Source: Glycocaulis sp.
Lineage (GTDB): Bacteria; Pseudomonadota; Alphaproteobacteria; Caulobacterales; Maricaulaceae
DNA: 64,000 nucleotides
Assembly (NCBI GenBank): GCA_022565665.1
Contig: JAIUMI010000011.1
Span: 28,810-92,809, forward strand
Direction of reading: 5' to 3'
Part shown: positions 50,418-59,368 of the stretch, one piece after another
Numbering within the stretch: position 1 is the first letter of the stretch
Layout: every line of letters begins with the position of its first letter
Program-made: the position numbers and the translations under genes
The notes under the pieces: generated by a model
Databases searched by the model: none
The model's input: only the letters and a program-made list of their open reading frames with translations
Told to the model about the DNA's origin: nothing

Positions 50418-51317
50418 TCAGCCTTTCAAACGCCTTCGCGGGTCATAACCCGTCGGCGGGGTCCAGCTTTCGGCAAACTCTTCCAGCGCAGGATCAGCCG
50501 GTGGCAGATCGATCATCAGCCGGACAAGCTGGTCGCCCCGGCTGCCATCACTCTTCACCGCGCCGCGCCCTTTCAGCCGCAACACCGCGCCGGAGCTGGC
50601 CCCGGCAGGGATGCGCACCTCCACATCGCCATCAAGCGTGGGCGCGCGCACCTGTCCGCCCAGCACCGCCTCCTTCAGCGAAACGGGAAGATCAAGGCGG
50701 ATATCATCACCCTCGCGCCGGAAATAAGGATGGGCGGCAATGTGGATTTCCACCAGCAGCGCGCCCGCAGGGCCGCCAGTCAGCGACGGCTGACCCTGGC
50801 CTTTCAAGCGTAGCACTTGCCCTTCGCTGACGCCCGCAGGGATACTCACATCCAGCGCCCGCCCGCCGGGTAAGGAGAGGCGCTTTCGTGCGCCCTTCAC
50901 CGCTTCGGGCAGGGAGATGGTGACGCGGGTGCGAATGTCGGCGCCCTTTTCCGGGGCGGGACGGCGCGGGCGCGCACCGCGTTCGGCCGCGAACAGATCA
51001 GCAAAGATGTCGCCCAGATCCTCAAACCGCCCCTGCGGCCCGCGCTGGCCCGGGCCCGCGCCGGGGTGCGTGCGGTAATGGAAGGGCGGGCGCTCGCGCC
51101 CCTGCGCATCGATCTCGCCCCGGTCGAACTTCGCGCGCGTCTCTGCGTTGGAAAGCAGCTTGAAGGCCGAAGTCACCTGCTTGAAGCGCTCTTCGGCGGC
51201 CTTGTCACCGGGGCGGGCATCGGGGTGCAAGTCCTTGGCGAGCTTGCGATAGGCCTTGCGGATCTCGTCCGCCGAGGCGCGCTCGCTGACACCAAGAATC
51301 GCATACGGGTTCTGCAT
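50418..51317 (-). CDS. DnaJ-family (CbpA-like) co-chaperone
   Basis: A 299-residue J-domain protein. Residues 1-65 are the J domain with HPD in KDLHPDARPGD; a Gly/Pro/Arg-rich linker follows; residues 125-290 are the two C-terminal peptide-binding beta domains (SLPEAVKGARKRLSLPGGRALD, then VSLKEAVLGGQVRAPTLDGD). No zinc-finger cysteines are present, so it is a class B/CbpA-type partner of DnaK rather than DnaJ itself. Confidence 0.9.
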   Translation of the reverse strand: MQNPYAILGVSERASADEIRKAYRKLAKDLHPDARPGDKAAEERFKQVTSAFKLLSNAETRAKFDRGEIDAQGRERPPFHYRTHPGAGPGQRGPQGRFEDLGDIFADLFAAERGARPRRPAPEKGADIRTRVTISLPEAVKGARKRLSLPGGRALDVSIPAGVSEGQVLRLKGQGQPSLTGGPAGALLVEIHIAAHPYFRREGDDIRLDLPVSLKEAVLGGQVRAPTLDGDVEVRIPAGASSGAVLRLKGRGAVKSDGSRGDQLVRLMIDLPPADPALEEFAESWTPPTGYDPRRRLKG

Positions 51318-51382
51318 GGCAAAGGAGATAGCAGCGCACAGGCTCGTTGGCGATGCGCGAGGGTGTTGCTGCCCCTTTCAAG

Positions 51383-51566
51383 CGTTTCACCGGCGAAAGC
51401 CGGTGCCCAGATGCGCCCGCTCGATACTGGCGAGTTGCGCCACCGAAATTGGGTCCCGGCTCGGGGACCGGGACCCCGGCGTTTGGCACGATTTCGCTAA
51501 GCCGGGTTCCCGGGCTTGCCCCGGGATCCAAAAAGAAGCTGGGCACCGGCTTGCGCCGGTGAAACG
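51383..51566. repeat. nested palindromic repeat
   Basis: The outer arms at 51383-51410 and 51539-51566 are reverse complements over 28 bases with one mismatch, and each arm is itself a hairpin (CACCGGC-GAAA-GCCGGTG on the left). Inside are two further GC-rich stems, GGGTCCCGG/CCGGGACCC (51450-51477) and one around CCGGG (51501-51527). The inner module is related to the repeat at 9429-9511, as if one element had entered another. It fills the gap between the chaperone gene and the last GTA gene. Confidence 0.85.
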
Positions 51567-51577
51567 ATGGAAGAAGG

Positions 51578-54500
51578 TTAGATTCCCACCACCGCTACCG
51601 CCCCTTCACCGATACTCTGGGAGAGCTGGGCCACGCTCCAGCGCGCACCAGCGGCCCCGCCCGGCAGGGCCGAGGCCAGTTCGCCAGAACTGACGATGGT
51701 GGAGGGAGTGGTTACCTCCCGCTCCAGCACCATTGCATCACCTGCATTAAAGAGGCGCACAATGTAGCCTTCAGACGCTTCACCCAGCGGCACGTCGCCT
51801 GGAGTCCATGCATCACCCTCAACGCGTGTGCGGCGTATCCAGGAGAGGTGCAGGTCACCGCCCTGCCAGCGGCTTGTGAGATGAACCGGACGAAGGGGGC
51901 GCCGGTCGACGCCTGCATAGACCGTCTCCACCTGGCGGGCGGAGAGGTCATCGAAGGTCCGCCCCGGCGGGACGGCAATAATTGTCAGGGCTTCGCCCCG
52001 CTCGTCCGGCTCCACCGGCAGCACGCGCACGGCGGCGTCCAGCACCACAAGGCGCGCGCCCTCGCCTGCGCCGCTTGAGAGACTGCCGCCAAGCGCGCGC
52101 AGGAGATGCGTCAATCGCCAGCGTCCGGGCGCGATCAATTGCGCATCGGCAAACTGGATCACTTCCCAGCCTTCGGCACCCTCAATCGCGACCCGGTTGG
52201 CACCAGCGAGCACGTTGAGCCGCGCCGCGCTTTCGAGAGTGCCGTCAAAGAGATTGAGTTCGATCACGCTGCCCCTGTCCCAGCGTCCTTCCTGGCCGGG
52301 CGGCAGGGCCGCTTCCAGACGGCCCATCAGGGCGGGGCTTGCAATCTCTGCGCGGGCGGTCGCCGACCCGGAGTCCGGCCCGGCAAAGAGGGTGAGCGCG
52401 CCCGGCCAGGGCGAGGCAAACGCCGCGACAGCCAGACCGTTGCGCGCTTCGCCCTCACCCGGCCTAATCGGCAGATCCATCACCGCCAGCAAGGGCCGCG
52501 AAGGCGGCAACACGGCATCGCCATCGGCCAACAAGGGCTCTGTGCCCGCCAGAACAGGCGCTCGGGAGACCAGCGGTTCCAGCCGCGCGGCGCGCCCGGA
52601 AAGCCCGTCACACGAGGTTACGCGCCAGCGCTCCGGCCCGCCATTGGTCGACGGCAGCATAACGACATCGCCGGGTTCCAACGCCATCAGGGAAGGCGGC
52701 AGCACGCCTTGCGCCGCGATGCCCGCCCCTTCCTCCTCGGCCAGCAGGTCCACTGCCCATCCCTTCGCACGCGCCGGATCGGCAAGCACCCGGCAGGAAA
52801 AAGCGGCAACGCCTTCCACCACGCCATCAAGCCCGCGCGCGCTGGCGATCGCGGGCTGGTAGTCTCCGCCATCGCCAATGTGGGTGATGCGCACCTCCCT
52901 CACCCGCCCCGCCAGCGCTGGCTGGGTAAAGGAAATCGGAGCGGAACTGCCTTCGCGCACCAAGCGGTCCGGCGCAAGAAGAGTGGCGGCTTCACCCCGG
53001 CGGGCAAGGGCGGCAACGCCGTCTGCCCGGTCAACGAGGTCGAAGCCGTAAAGGGTGCCCAGCTGGGCGAGCACGTCACGCGCCCGCGCCCCGCCCTCGA
53101 TGACAAGGCCGGTCACGACGCCATCAAGGCTCGCGGTGTCGATTGCTTCCAGCCCCGCATCTGCGGCGATGTCGCTGACGATGCGGGCAAGGCCGGACTG
53201 ACCCACCCGCCCCGTCAGCCAGTGGCCGAGCGCCCAGTTCGCGCCATCATCCCAGACATCGCCGCGCGTGGGAAATTCCGGGAAGGGCCGCGCATCCCAC
53301 GTCCAGGCGTGGCAGAGCGACAGATCAACCATCGGCCCGGCATAAAGCGGAGAGTGCGGATTATGGCCCGTCCCGGCCTGCCAGTAGCCCAACAGCGCCT
53401 CGATATAGCGGCGCTGGATGAGATCATCGCGGCGGCGGGTGGAGAAGTAAGGTGCGAAGCTTTCAGAGCTTTTCGGATCGATGAAGACTTTGGGCTGGTT
53501 TGCGCCCTTGTCCACCGCCGGGCAGCCATATTCGATGAAGCCCACCGGCTTGGAGCGTGGCACCCACTCGGTGGGCGTTTCGGACCGCACGCCGCCGACG
53601 CGCTCATGGTGAGGCTCGCTCCACCAGCTGCGTAAGTCCTTGTAGCGCCAGATCCAGGGTTCGCCCTGACCATCGGTAATGGGGATGCGGGTCTGGCTCT
53701 CCCGGCCGGCCTCGCTGGCATAAAACCAGTCATACCCCTCCCCGCCCTCGACCTGCGAGACGAGATAGTCCGGGTCATGGATTGCAGGGACGCCGGAAAG
53801 TGCATCTGCGTGGGCATTGCCCTCGCGCCAGTCAGAGAGCGGGATGTACCAGTCCAGCCCGACGAAATCGATATTCGCATCGGCCCAGAGCGGGTCGAGA
53901 TGGAAGCGGCGCTCATCACCGCCCGGCGCATGGCCCCAGTATTCGGACCAGTCGGCCGCGTAGGAAATCCAGCAGGTGCTGCCAAGAATGGCGCGGGCCT
54001 CGCCAGCCAGCGTCTTGAGGTGGGCTGTCGCCGGATAAACGCCGGAGGCGCTGCGCACGGTCGTCAGGCCGCGCATCTCAGACCCGATCAGGAAGGCATC
54101 CACCCCGCCCGCCGCCGCAGCGAGCGCCGCGTGATGCAGGATGAAGCGGGCAAAGCGCCATTCATCCGGACCCGAATAGCTGACGCTGCCGCCGGAGAGG
54201 GAGAAATGGGAGGCATTGGCCGCGCCGAAGAAGGCATCGACCTGCGTGCCCGCGCTCACTGTTGCATCGCTGGTGGCGGGCTGGCCCGGCGCGGGGTGAC
54301 AGGTGATGCGGCCCCGCCACGGAAACACGGCCTGCTCAGCCCCGCCATAGGGATCGGGCAGGCCGTTTCCCGGCGGCACGTCCATCAGGATGAAGGGGTA
54401 GAGCACCACTTTATAGCCTCTGGCCTTCAAGGCCTGAATGGTCGCGATCACGGTCTGGTCAGACGGTGTGCCGCCATAGACCGGCTCTTCCGGCCCGCCA

Positions 54501-55417
54501 GTGACGAGGTGTGCGTTGAGCCGGGTCAGCCCGGCCGCGCCCCTTGCAATCGGCCGCGTGGCCTTCAGGCGCGTCTCCACGCCGGGGCGTATCGTGCACT
54601 CCCCGCAGCGCAGATCATCGCCGAACCAGCTTGTCACCAGCGCCACCGACTTGCAGTTCGGCAGGCGCATGGCGAGATCATCAAGCGCCGCCTCGATGTC
54701 GCTTGAAGTGCGCAGCGTGTGGACGTTTTCGGCCCGCTCGCGCCCGTCGGCAATCTCGCGCATGACCGGGCCTGTCGCATAGGCAAACTCGCCAGAGGCC
54801 GGGATCAGGCATACGCCTTCGATCAGGCTTTCCATGGAACCGGGCCGGGTTTCCTCGCCTGCGCCAAACACCTCAAAGCTCAGCTGCGGCAGGCGCGCGC
54901 CGTATTCATCGAGCGGCATGTCCTCAAAGACCACGTAAGCCAGCCCGCGATAGGCAGGGGCCGCGCCCGATCCCTCGATCATCGCGATCAGCGGGTCGGG
55001 CAGCTCGTCCTCGGTGCCGCGATGGACGCGCGTGACAAGGCGGGAGGTATCCAGCGGCGAACCGTTCGCCCAGACCCGCCCAATGCCGGAGATGGGGCCT
55101 TCACTTAAGGCCACCGCGAAGCTCACCGAATAGCTGTACTCGACCACGCTCGGCCCGCCGCCCTTGCCGCCACCGGTCTTTTGTTTGGTGCGGGTCTCCC
55201 TGAAGCGTGAGGCCCAGATCACCTGCCCCGCCAGCCGCATCCGGCCATAGACGCGCGGTACGGGAGCGCCCTCGCTGGAGGTCTGGATCTCAAGCCCGTC
55301 CACACGCGAGCCCGGATCACGGGTGGAGGAAAACAGGCTGGATACGCTAAGCGCGGCAAGCGAACGCAGAGCGCCCGCCGCCATGCGGGCACGGGCGGCA
55401 AACGCCATCTGGGCCAT
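51578..55417 (-). CDS. GTA g15: baseplate megatron / tail-tip protein
   Basis: A 1279-residue protein, near the size of the Rhodobacter capsulatus g15 product. The middle third contains the GTA TIM-barrel (glycoside-hydrolase-like) domain, with ALKARGYKVVLYPFILMD and FVGLDWYIPLSDWREG; the C-terminal third is a tail-fibre-like beta-rich region. It forms the tail tip and takes part in host contact and wall penetration. The ATG at 55417 follows AGGAGG at ideal spacing; upstream in-frame codons overlap g14 and are rejected. Confidence 0.93.
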   Translation of the reverse strand: MAQMAFAARARMAAGALRSLAALSVSSLFSSTRDPGSRVDGLEIQTSSEGAPVPRVYGRMRLAGQVIWASRFRETRTKQKTGGGKGGGPSVVEYSYSVSFAVALSEGPISGIGRVWANGSPLDTSRLVTRVHRGTEDELPDPLIAMIEGSGAAPAYRGLAYVVFEDMPLDEYGARLPQLSFEVFGAGEETRPGSMESLIEGVCLIPASGEFAYATGPVMREIADGRERAENVHTLRTSSDIEAALDDLAMRLPNCKSVALVTSWFGDDLRCGECTIRPGVETRLKATRPIARGAAGLTRLNAHLVTGGPEEPVYGGTPSDQTVIATIQALKARGYKVVLYPFILMDVPPGNGLPDPYGGAEQAVFPWRGRITCHPAPGQPATSDATVSAGTQVDAFFGAANASHFSLSGGSVSYSGPDEWRFARFILHHAALAAAAGGVDAFLIGSEMRGLTTVRSASGVYPATAHLKTLAGEARAILGSTCWISYAADWSEYWGHAPGGDERRFHLDPLWADANIDFVGLDWYIPLSDWREGNAHADALSGVPAIHDPDYLVSQVEGGEGYDWFYASEAGRESQTRIPITDGQGEPWIWRYKDLRSWWSEPHHERVGGVRSETPTEWVPRSKPVGFIEYGCPAVDKGANQPKVFIDPKSSESFAPYFSTRRRDDLIQRRYIEALLGYWQAGTGHNPHSPLYAGPMVDLSLCHAWTWDARPFPEFPTRGDVWDDGANWALGHWLTGRVGQSGLARIVSDIAADAGLEAIDTASLDGVVTGLVIEGGARARDVLAQLGTLYGFDLVDRADGVAALARRGEAATLLAPDRLVREGSSAPISFTQPALAGRVREVRITHIGDGGDYQPAIASARGLDGVVEGVAAFSCRVLADPARAKGWAVDLLAEEEGAGIAAQGVLPPSLMALEPGDVVMLPSTNGGPERWRVTSCDGLSGRAARLEPLVSRAPVLAGTEPLLADGDAVLPPSRPLLAVMDLPIRPGEGEARNGLAVAAFASPWPGALTLFAGPDSGSATARAEIASPALMGRLEAALPPGQEGRWDRGSVIELNLFDGTLESAARLNVLAGANRVAIEGAEGWEVIQFADAQLIAPGRWRLTHLLRALGGSLSSGAGEGARLVVLDAAVRVLPVEPDERGEALTIIAVPPGRTFDDLSARQVETVYAGVDRRPLRPVHLTSRWQGGDLHLSWIRRTRVEGDAWTPGDVPLGEASEGYIVRLFNAGDAMVLEREVTTPSTIVSSGELASALPGGAAGARWSVAQLSQSIGEGAVAVVGI

Positions 55418-55433
55418 CACGGGCCTCCTTGAA

Positions 55434-55862
55434 TCAGCTGGAAAAGGGAAAGGCACCGGCCGCCACGCAGCGGCGTTGCCAGTATGGGGTGTATGGCGTT
55501 TCTGCGACCGCCCGGCCCTGCCAGGCATGGATAATCGCCTCGGGGCCGGAGAGGATCGCGCAATGCTTGGCCGGCGCGCCCTCCCGCATGCGAAAGACCA
55601 GCACATCGCCGGGCCCGGCCTCATGGGCCGCAACCGGGAACATGTGGCGGGAAAGCGCAGTCAGCAGGGTTTCCGCGTCCTGCCGCTCGGCCCAGTCCGG
55701 GCTGTAGGCGGGCGGGATTTCCGGCTCTACGCCGATCACTTCACGCCACACACCGCGTATCAGGCCGAGGCAGTCCGTGCCCGCGCCCCTGCAACTGGCC
55801 TGATGGATATAGGGCGTACCGATCCAGCCGCGCGCCGCAGCGATGATGGCGGCCCGGCTCAT
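55434..55862 (-). CDS. GTA g14: NlpC/P60-family tail peptidase
   Basis: A 142-residue NlpC/P60 cysteine peptidase with Cys31 in GTDCLGLIRGVW, His100 in AKHCAIL and His112 in IIHAW as the catalytic set. In GTA and tailed phages it cuts peptidoglycan during DNA entry. It overlaps g13 by 4 bases. Family length is normal. Confidence 0.92.
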   Translation of the reverse strand: MSRAAIIAAARGWIGTPYIHQASCRGAGTDCLGLIRGVWREVIGVEPEIPPAYSPDWAERQDAETLLTALSRHMFPVAAHEAGPGDVLVFRMREGAPAKHCAILSGPEAIIHAWQGRAVAETPYTPYWQRRCVAAGAFPFSS

Positions 55863-56740
55863 CTTTTACCTCCATCGCGCACCGGTTCAGACCCGGCATG
55901 GCGCACGAGCACATCATTGCCCGGAAGATGAGGACATCCCCGGAAGTTAATGAAATTACTGAACTTCGTGCGGCAGGTCAGGGCCTGCCCGTCACAACCC
56001 GCGGTCACCGTGAACGCATCCCCGGCCTTCGGGGAATGAAAGGGAGCGCGCACCAGCTCCAGCCGGGCGAGATCACCGGCAAGGCCATGTGCCCGGACCC
56101 GGGAGCGAGCGTCTTCATTGGCACCGCAGGTCCAGACAAGCTGGCCTTCGCCGAACCAGCCGGGCGCAAAACCGGAAAGCCCGCTCGCGGTGATGATACC
56201 GTCGGCCAGCGCCTCCACGACCACGCCAGTGCCGGTGAAGGCGGGCGTATCGAGATCAACCGTGCAGCGATGATCGCCCAGCTCGGCATCGCAGGTACGG
56301 GCAAACACCCTGCCGATGCGCCGGTTCAGCCGCGCCGAGAGCCCGGTCAACTCGGCCTCGAACGCGGCCCCGGCGCGGCGTATCTCGCCAATCTCGCCGG
56401 TGAACACGGTGACGGCCTGATCCGGGCTCTGCCAGTTTACGCGCATCACGCGCACTTCCGCGCCGTCATAAAGCCCGTTGGCGATGTCGGCGGCTTGAAT
56501 CGCGTCGGAATGCAGCGCCCCGAACGCCGCGCCGCGCGCAGGCGCGCCGGTCTCACTGCGCACAGGGCCGGAGGCAAAGCCCGATTGCGGCTCGCAGGTT
56601 ACGCCCACCACTTCGAGCGCGCGGTCATGGTCGGTAAAGCCCAGCACCGCGCCGTCATTGCGGGTAACGAGCCAGCACCAGCAGAGCGTCGTCACACCGC
56701 TATCAAGGCTGGCCTGAAAGCCAGCGGGAAGAGGGATCAT
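55859..56740 (-). CDS. GTA g13: hub protein (DUF2163)
   Basis: A 293-residue DUF2163 baseplate hub protein. Five cysteines fall in the C-terminal half: Cys150 and Cys159 (RTCDAELGDHRC) and Cys249, Cys256 and Cys269 (GCDGQALTC, FRGCPHLPG). The RcGTA hub has been described as carrying an iron-sulfur cluster, and these residues are the likely ligands. A repeat-containing gap of 166 bases separates it from g12, so it may begin a separately controlled g13-g14-g15 block. Confidence 0.92.
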   Translation of the reverse strand: MIPLPAGFQASLDSGVTTLCWCWLVTRNDGAVLGFTDHDRALEVVGVTCEPQSGFASGPVRSETGAPARGAAFGALHSDAIQAADIANGLYDGAEVRVMRVNWQSPDQAVTVFTGEIGEIRRAGAAFEAELTGLSARLNRRIGRVFARTCDAELGDHRCTVDLDTPAFTGTGVVVEALADGIITASGLSGFAPGWFGEGQLVWTCGANEDARSRVRAHGLAGDLARLELVRAPFHSPKAGDAFTVTAGCDGQALTCRTKFSNFINFRGCPHLPGNDVLVRHAGSEPVRDGGKR

Positions 56741-56774
56741 GGTGATGGTTCCTGTTCTTCGGAGCCCTCACGGC

Positions 56775-56880
56775 TGTCATCACCCGCTTCATGCGGGTGA
56801 CCCATGCCTGAGAGGGGCGTTCAGCTGGGAGGTTTGAGGCTTGGCTTCCCCGGATGGCTCACGCCACCGGGGAATGACAC
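56775..56880. repeat. GTA-associated ~105-base repeat, copy A
   Basis: This copy starts TGTCATCACCCGCTTCATGC and ends GGGGAATGACA. A hairpin CACCCGC-TTCAT-GCGGGTG lies at its left. It sits between g12 and g13. It is the most diverged of three copies, changed in the right half (GGCTTCCCCGGATGG), but keeps the outer TGTCAT/ATGACA ends. Confidence 0.8.
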
Positions 56881-56906
56881 TGGGGTTGGGCCGGAAGGAA
56901 AAGCCC

Positions 56907-57527
56907 CTACCCCCACCGCACCTCAACCAGCGGCACACTGGCCGCGAGGCCTGCGCCGAAATGATCGAGCGAAACTTCCAGCCGGTCGGTGTCAAAGCGC
57001 ACCGGCACATCAAAGTGGAAACCCGCCGTGACCGCCGCGCCATCAGCGGGCGGCGCATCGAACACGATCTCGCCGTCATCAAGTGTGAACGCGACGGTTG
57101 AGCCATTCACGGCCACCAGCACGTTTTCGGCCACAGGTAGATGAATGGGCCGCTGATAGGCGCTTTCGCCGGTGCCATAGCGCTTGAGCAACGCAAAGCG
57201 TGTGCGCACCCCGTCGCCAAGGCCCAGCAACTGGTCACCGGCAAAGGGCGTGCCCGAAGGTAGACAGGAGGCATGGTCTGCCGGATCACGAAAGCGAAAG
57301 GCATGAAGCCGCCCGCGCCGCGCCTCGAAGAAGGCGGTCAGCAAGGCCAGGTCATCGCGTGATCGCACGCCCGGCCCTGCATCCCAGCGGCGGCGCGAAT
57401 GCGCCCACGGGCTGTTGCGTTCTTCGTGGCCGCTTGCCAGCTCCACGATCTCGGTCAGGCGTTCCGGCCCGCCGCGCGCACCGAGCCGCACGCTCAACGG
57501 AAAGAGGACATCATGAAACGCGCTCAT
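56907..57527 (-). CDS. GTA g12: distal tail protein (DUF2460)
   Basis: A 206-residue DUF2460 protein, the ring that joins the tail tube to the baseplate. It begins FHDVLFPLSVRLGARGGPER and has the conserved EERNSPWAHSRRRWDAGPG and FFEARRGRLHAFRFRDPADH. Its ATG overlaps the g11 stop by 4 bases. Confidence 0.93.
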   Translation of the reverse strand: MSAFHDVLFPLSVRLGARGGPERLTEIVELASGHEERNSPWAHSRRRWDAGPGVRSRDDLALLTAFFEARRGRLHAFRFRDPADHASCLPSGTPFAGDQLLGLGDGVRTRFALLKRYGTGESAYQRPIHLPVAENVLVAVNGSTVAFTLDDGEIVFDAPPADGAAVTAGFHFDVPVRFDTDRLEVSLDHFGAGLAASVPLVEVRWG

Positions 57528-58033
57528 AGCCGGTCTGCTCCTGCCCTGACGGCGCGCGCGAGACTCGCCGCGATCTGGCTTTCAGACCGGCGCACCGAGG
57601 CAGCAGTGTCCGCGCCTGCATGAATGGTGATGTGGATGGGCGGCAGGCTGGCCATGGGCGACACCGCCCCGCCGGCCATCGGCGTGAACACTTCCGGGCC
57701 GCGCTCTCCGACGAGATAGCTTTGACCGCCGAGCACCGGCCCGCCTTCGGCGCGCTGGCCGATCACGCTGGCCATATCGCGCCCGGCGCGGCTGAAGAGG
57801 CCGGCGAGCGGGTCGATGATCAGCTGATCCACGGCCAGCCGGGCCAGCGATTGCAATATCTCTTCCACCATGGACTGGATGGACAGCGAGCCGGAGCGCC
57901 CTGCCCGCTCCAGCGAGCGGGCAATCGCCTCGCCGCTGGCGTCAAAGGCGCGCGCCATCCGGTCTGCGGCCTCTTCGGCTTCGCGGGTGGCCACGCGCAA
58001 CTCGCCGGTATCGAATGTCTTGTTCGGGCTCAT
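57524..58033 (-). CDS. GTA g11: tail tape measure protein (short)
   Basis: A 169-residue protein with helical N-terminal two-thirds and the C-terminal tape-measure signature RAEGGPVLGGQSYLVGERGP, then EVFTPMAGG. Such proteins set tail length. It is shorter than the RcGTA protein (about 219 residues as I recall), so the tail may be shorter. Overlaps both neighbours by 4 bases. Confidence 0.85.
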   Translation of the reverse strand: MSPNKTFDTGELRVATREAEEAADRMARAFDASGEAIARSLERAGRSGSLSIQSMVEEILQSLARLAVDQLIIDPLAGLFSRAGRDMASVIGQRAEGGPVLGGQSYLVGERGPEVFTPMAGGAVSPMASLPPIHITIHAGADTAASVRRSESQIAASLARAVRAGADRL

Positions 58034-58230
58034 GGTTGAGCGTCCTTCTGATCAGGAAATCGGGCCATCAGGGCTGTCAGGTCTGACCGGCTTATCGGCG
58101 CAGCGCTTGCGCCGGATACGGCGCGCACCAGTGCCAGCCATTCGGGCAGAGACAGCGCCCAGAATTCGGACGGGGAGAGGCCCAGCCGGACCACGCCAAA
58201 GACGAGCCGGGCCTGCCAGCGCGGGCTCAT
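58030..58230 (-). CDS. GTA g10.1: small tail-assembly chaperone
   Basis: A 66-residue protein with the conserved pattern FGVVRLGLSPSEFWALSLPEW, typical of the second small tail-assembly chaperone of alphaproteobacterial GTAs. Overlaps g10 and g11 by 4 bases each. Too short to score strongly alone; context makes the call. Confidence 0.8.
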   Translation of the reverse strand: MSPRWQARLVFGVVRLGLSPSEFWALSLPEWLALVRAVSGASAAPISRSDLTALMARFPDQKDAQP

Positions 58231-58511
58231 GACGCAGCCCTTGCCGAGCGGGTGAAAAGCTCGGTGAGCGCCGTCGCGGCCTCCACCGGATCCACCTCCA
58301 CGGGCCTTGTCTCGCCGCCCGCGCGCAAGAGGATCGCGATCACATCGTTCAGTTCAGCCATCGTCATCGCGGCAAGGCGCGGCCCCAGCGCGGAGAGGTC
58401 TTCCACGCCCAGCAGCGCCTCGATCTCAGCCAGCGCGGAAAGTGACAGGCGCAGCGGACGCGGGCCGATACTGGTCGCCAGTATCACTTCGCCCGCTTGC
58501 GGATTGGTCAT
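58227..58511 (-). CDS. GTA g10: tail-assembly chaperone (GTA_gp10)
   Basis: A 94-residue protein of the GTA_gp10 family (LRLSLSALAEIEALLG, then MTMAELNDVIAILLRAGG). It is thought to chaperone the tape measure during tail assembly. It begins 2 bases after the g9 stop and overlaps g10.1. Confidence 0.88.
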   Translation of the reverse strand: MTNPQAGEVILATSIGPRPLRLSLSALAEIEALLGVEDLSALGPRLAAMTMAELNDVIAILLRAGGETRPVEVDPVEAATALTELFTRSARAAS

Positions 58512-58513
58512 GG

Positions 58514-58930
58514 CTAAAGCGCCTCGAAATCAAGCGCCCCGGCAGAGGCGAGCGTGAGCGACCAGGTCGCCTCGCCATCATGCCGGCCGGCATATTCCAG
58601 CGCGCTGATCTGGAAGCGGCCCACAATCGCGCCAAAGCCCGGAATGACGAGCTGGAAGCGCGGTGCGTCGCCTGCAAAGAAGGCGCTGCGCAGGGCCGCA
58701 TCGCCTGCACTGTCCACGAACACGCCGGTGCCGGTGACGGCGGCGGATTTGACGCCCGCCCCGGCGATCAGCTCGCGCCACTGGCCGGGGCTGTCCGCGT
58801 GGGTGGCGTCAATCGTGCGGGCATTGAGCGAAAAGGATTTCGCGCGCAGCCCTGCAATGGTGGTGAAATTTTCCGGGCTCTGCCCGTCAGACAGCTTGAT
58901 CAGCATGTCCCGTCCGGCCTGGGCGGTCAT
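58514..58930 (-). CDS. GTA g9: major tail tube protein (TP901-1-like)
   Basis: A 138-residue tail tube protein with the TP901-1 major-tail pattern (AQAGRDMLIKLSDG at the start; FTTIAGLRAKSFSLN; GDAPRFQLVIPGFGAIVGRF). Many copies form the tail tube. It lies 24 bases after g8. Confidence 0.92.
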   Translation of the reverse strand: MTAQAGRDMLIKLSDGQSPENFTTIAGLRAKSFSLNARTIDATHADSPGQWRELIAGAGVKSAAVTGTGVFVDSAGDAALRSAFFAGDAPRFQLVIPGFGAIVGRFQISALEYAGRHDGEATWSLTLASAGALDFEAL

Positions 58931-58954
58931 GGCGTTCTCCTTGATTTTGTTGGG

Positions 58955-59368
58955 TTATTGCTGGGCCGCGACGAGCACCCTAACCCGGACCAGCCCATGC
59001 ACGGAGCGGCCATCGGCGCCGTCAAACACATCGGTGTAGACGGCCTGGCACAAGATGCCGGTGAAGGGCGCGGCGAGGGTCAGGCTGGCATTGTGCAAAG
59101 CGGCACTGACCGCGCCGGTGATGGCTTTGACTTCCGCGAAGTCGTGATTGCGGCTCCAGACATGCAGCGTCAGGCGGTGTTCGCCCAAACGCGCTTCATC
59201 GCCATCAACGGGGCGGCTTTCGGCCCGGCCCAGCGAGACATAAGGAAACGCTGCGCCGCCGGGTGCCCGGTCATGGAGCCGGGGCGGATCACCGAGCTGG
59301 CTCAGTACATCTGCATCGGCGGCGAGATGAGCAAGAATGGCGGCCTGCAGGGCCGCATCCGCGCTCAT
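58955..59368 (-). CDS. GTA g8: tail terminator-like protein (DUF3168)
   Basis: A 137-residue DUF3168 protein (ALQAAILAHLAADADVLSQLG, then VSLGRAESRPVDGDEARLG and HVWSRNHDFAEVKAI), the tail terminator at the head-tail joint. It overlaps g6 by 4 bases, leaving no room for g7, which lies between them in Rhodobacter. Confidence 0.9.
   Translation of the reverse strand: MSADAALQAAILAHLAADADVLSQLGDPPRLHDRAPGGAAFPYVSLGRAESRPVDGDEARLGEHRLTLHVWSRNHDFAEVKAITGAVSAALHNASLTLAAPFTGILCQAVYTDVFDGADGRSVHGLVRVRVLVAAQQ

Noticed and set aside
52106-53635. A 509-codon plus-strand open frame
   Set aside because: It is antisense to GTA g15, which has clear TIM-barrel motifs.
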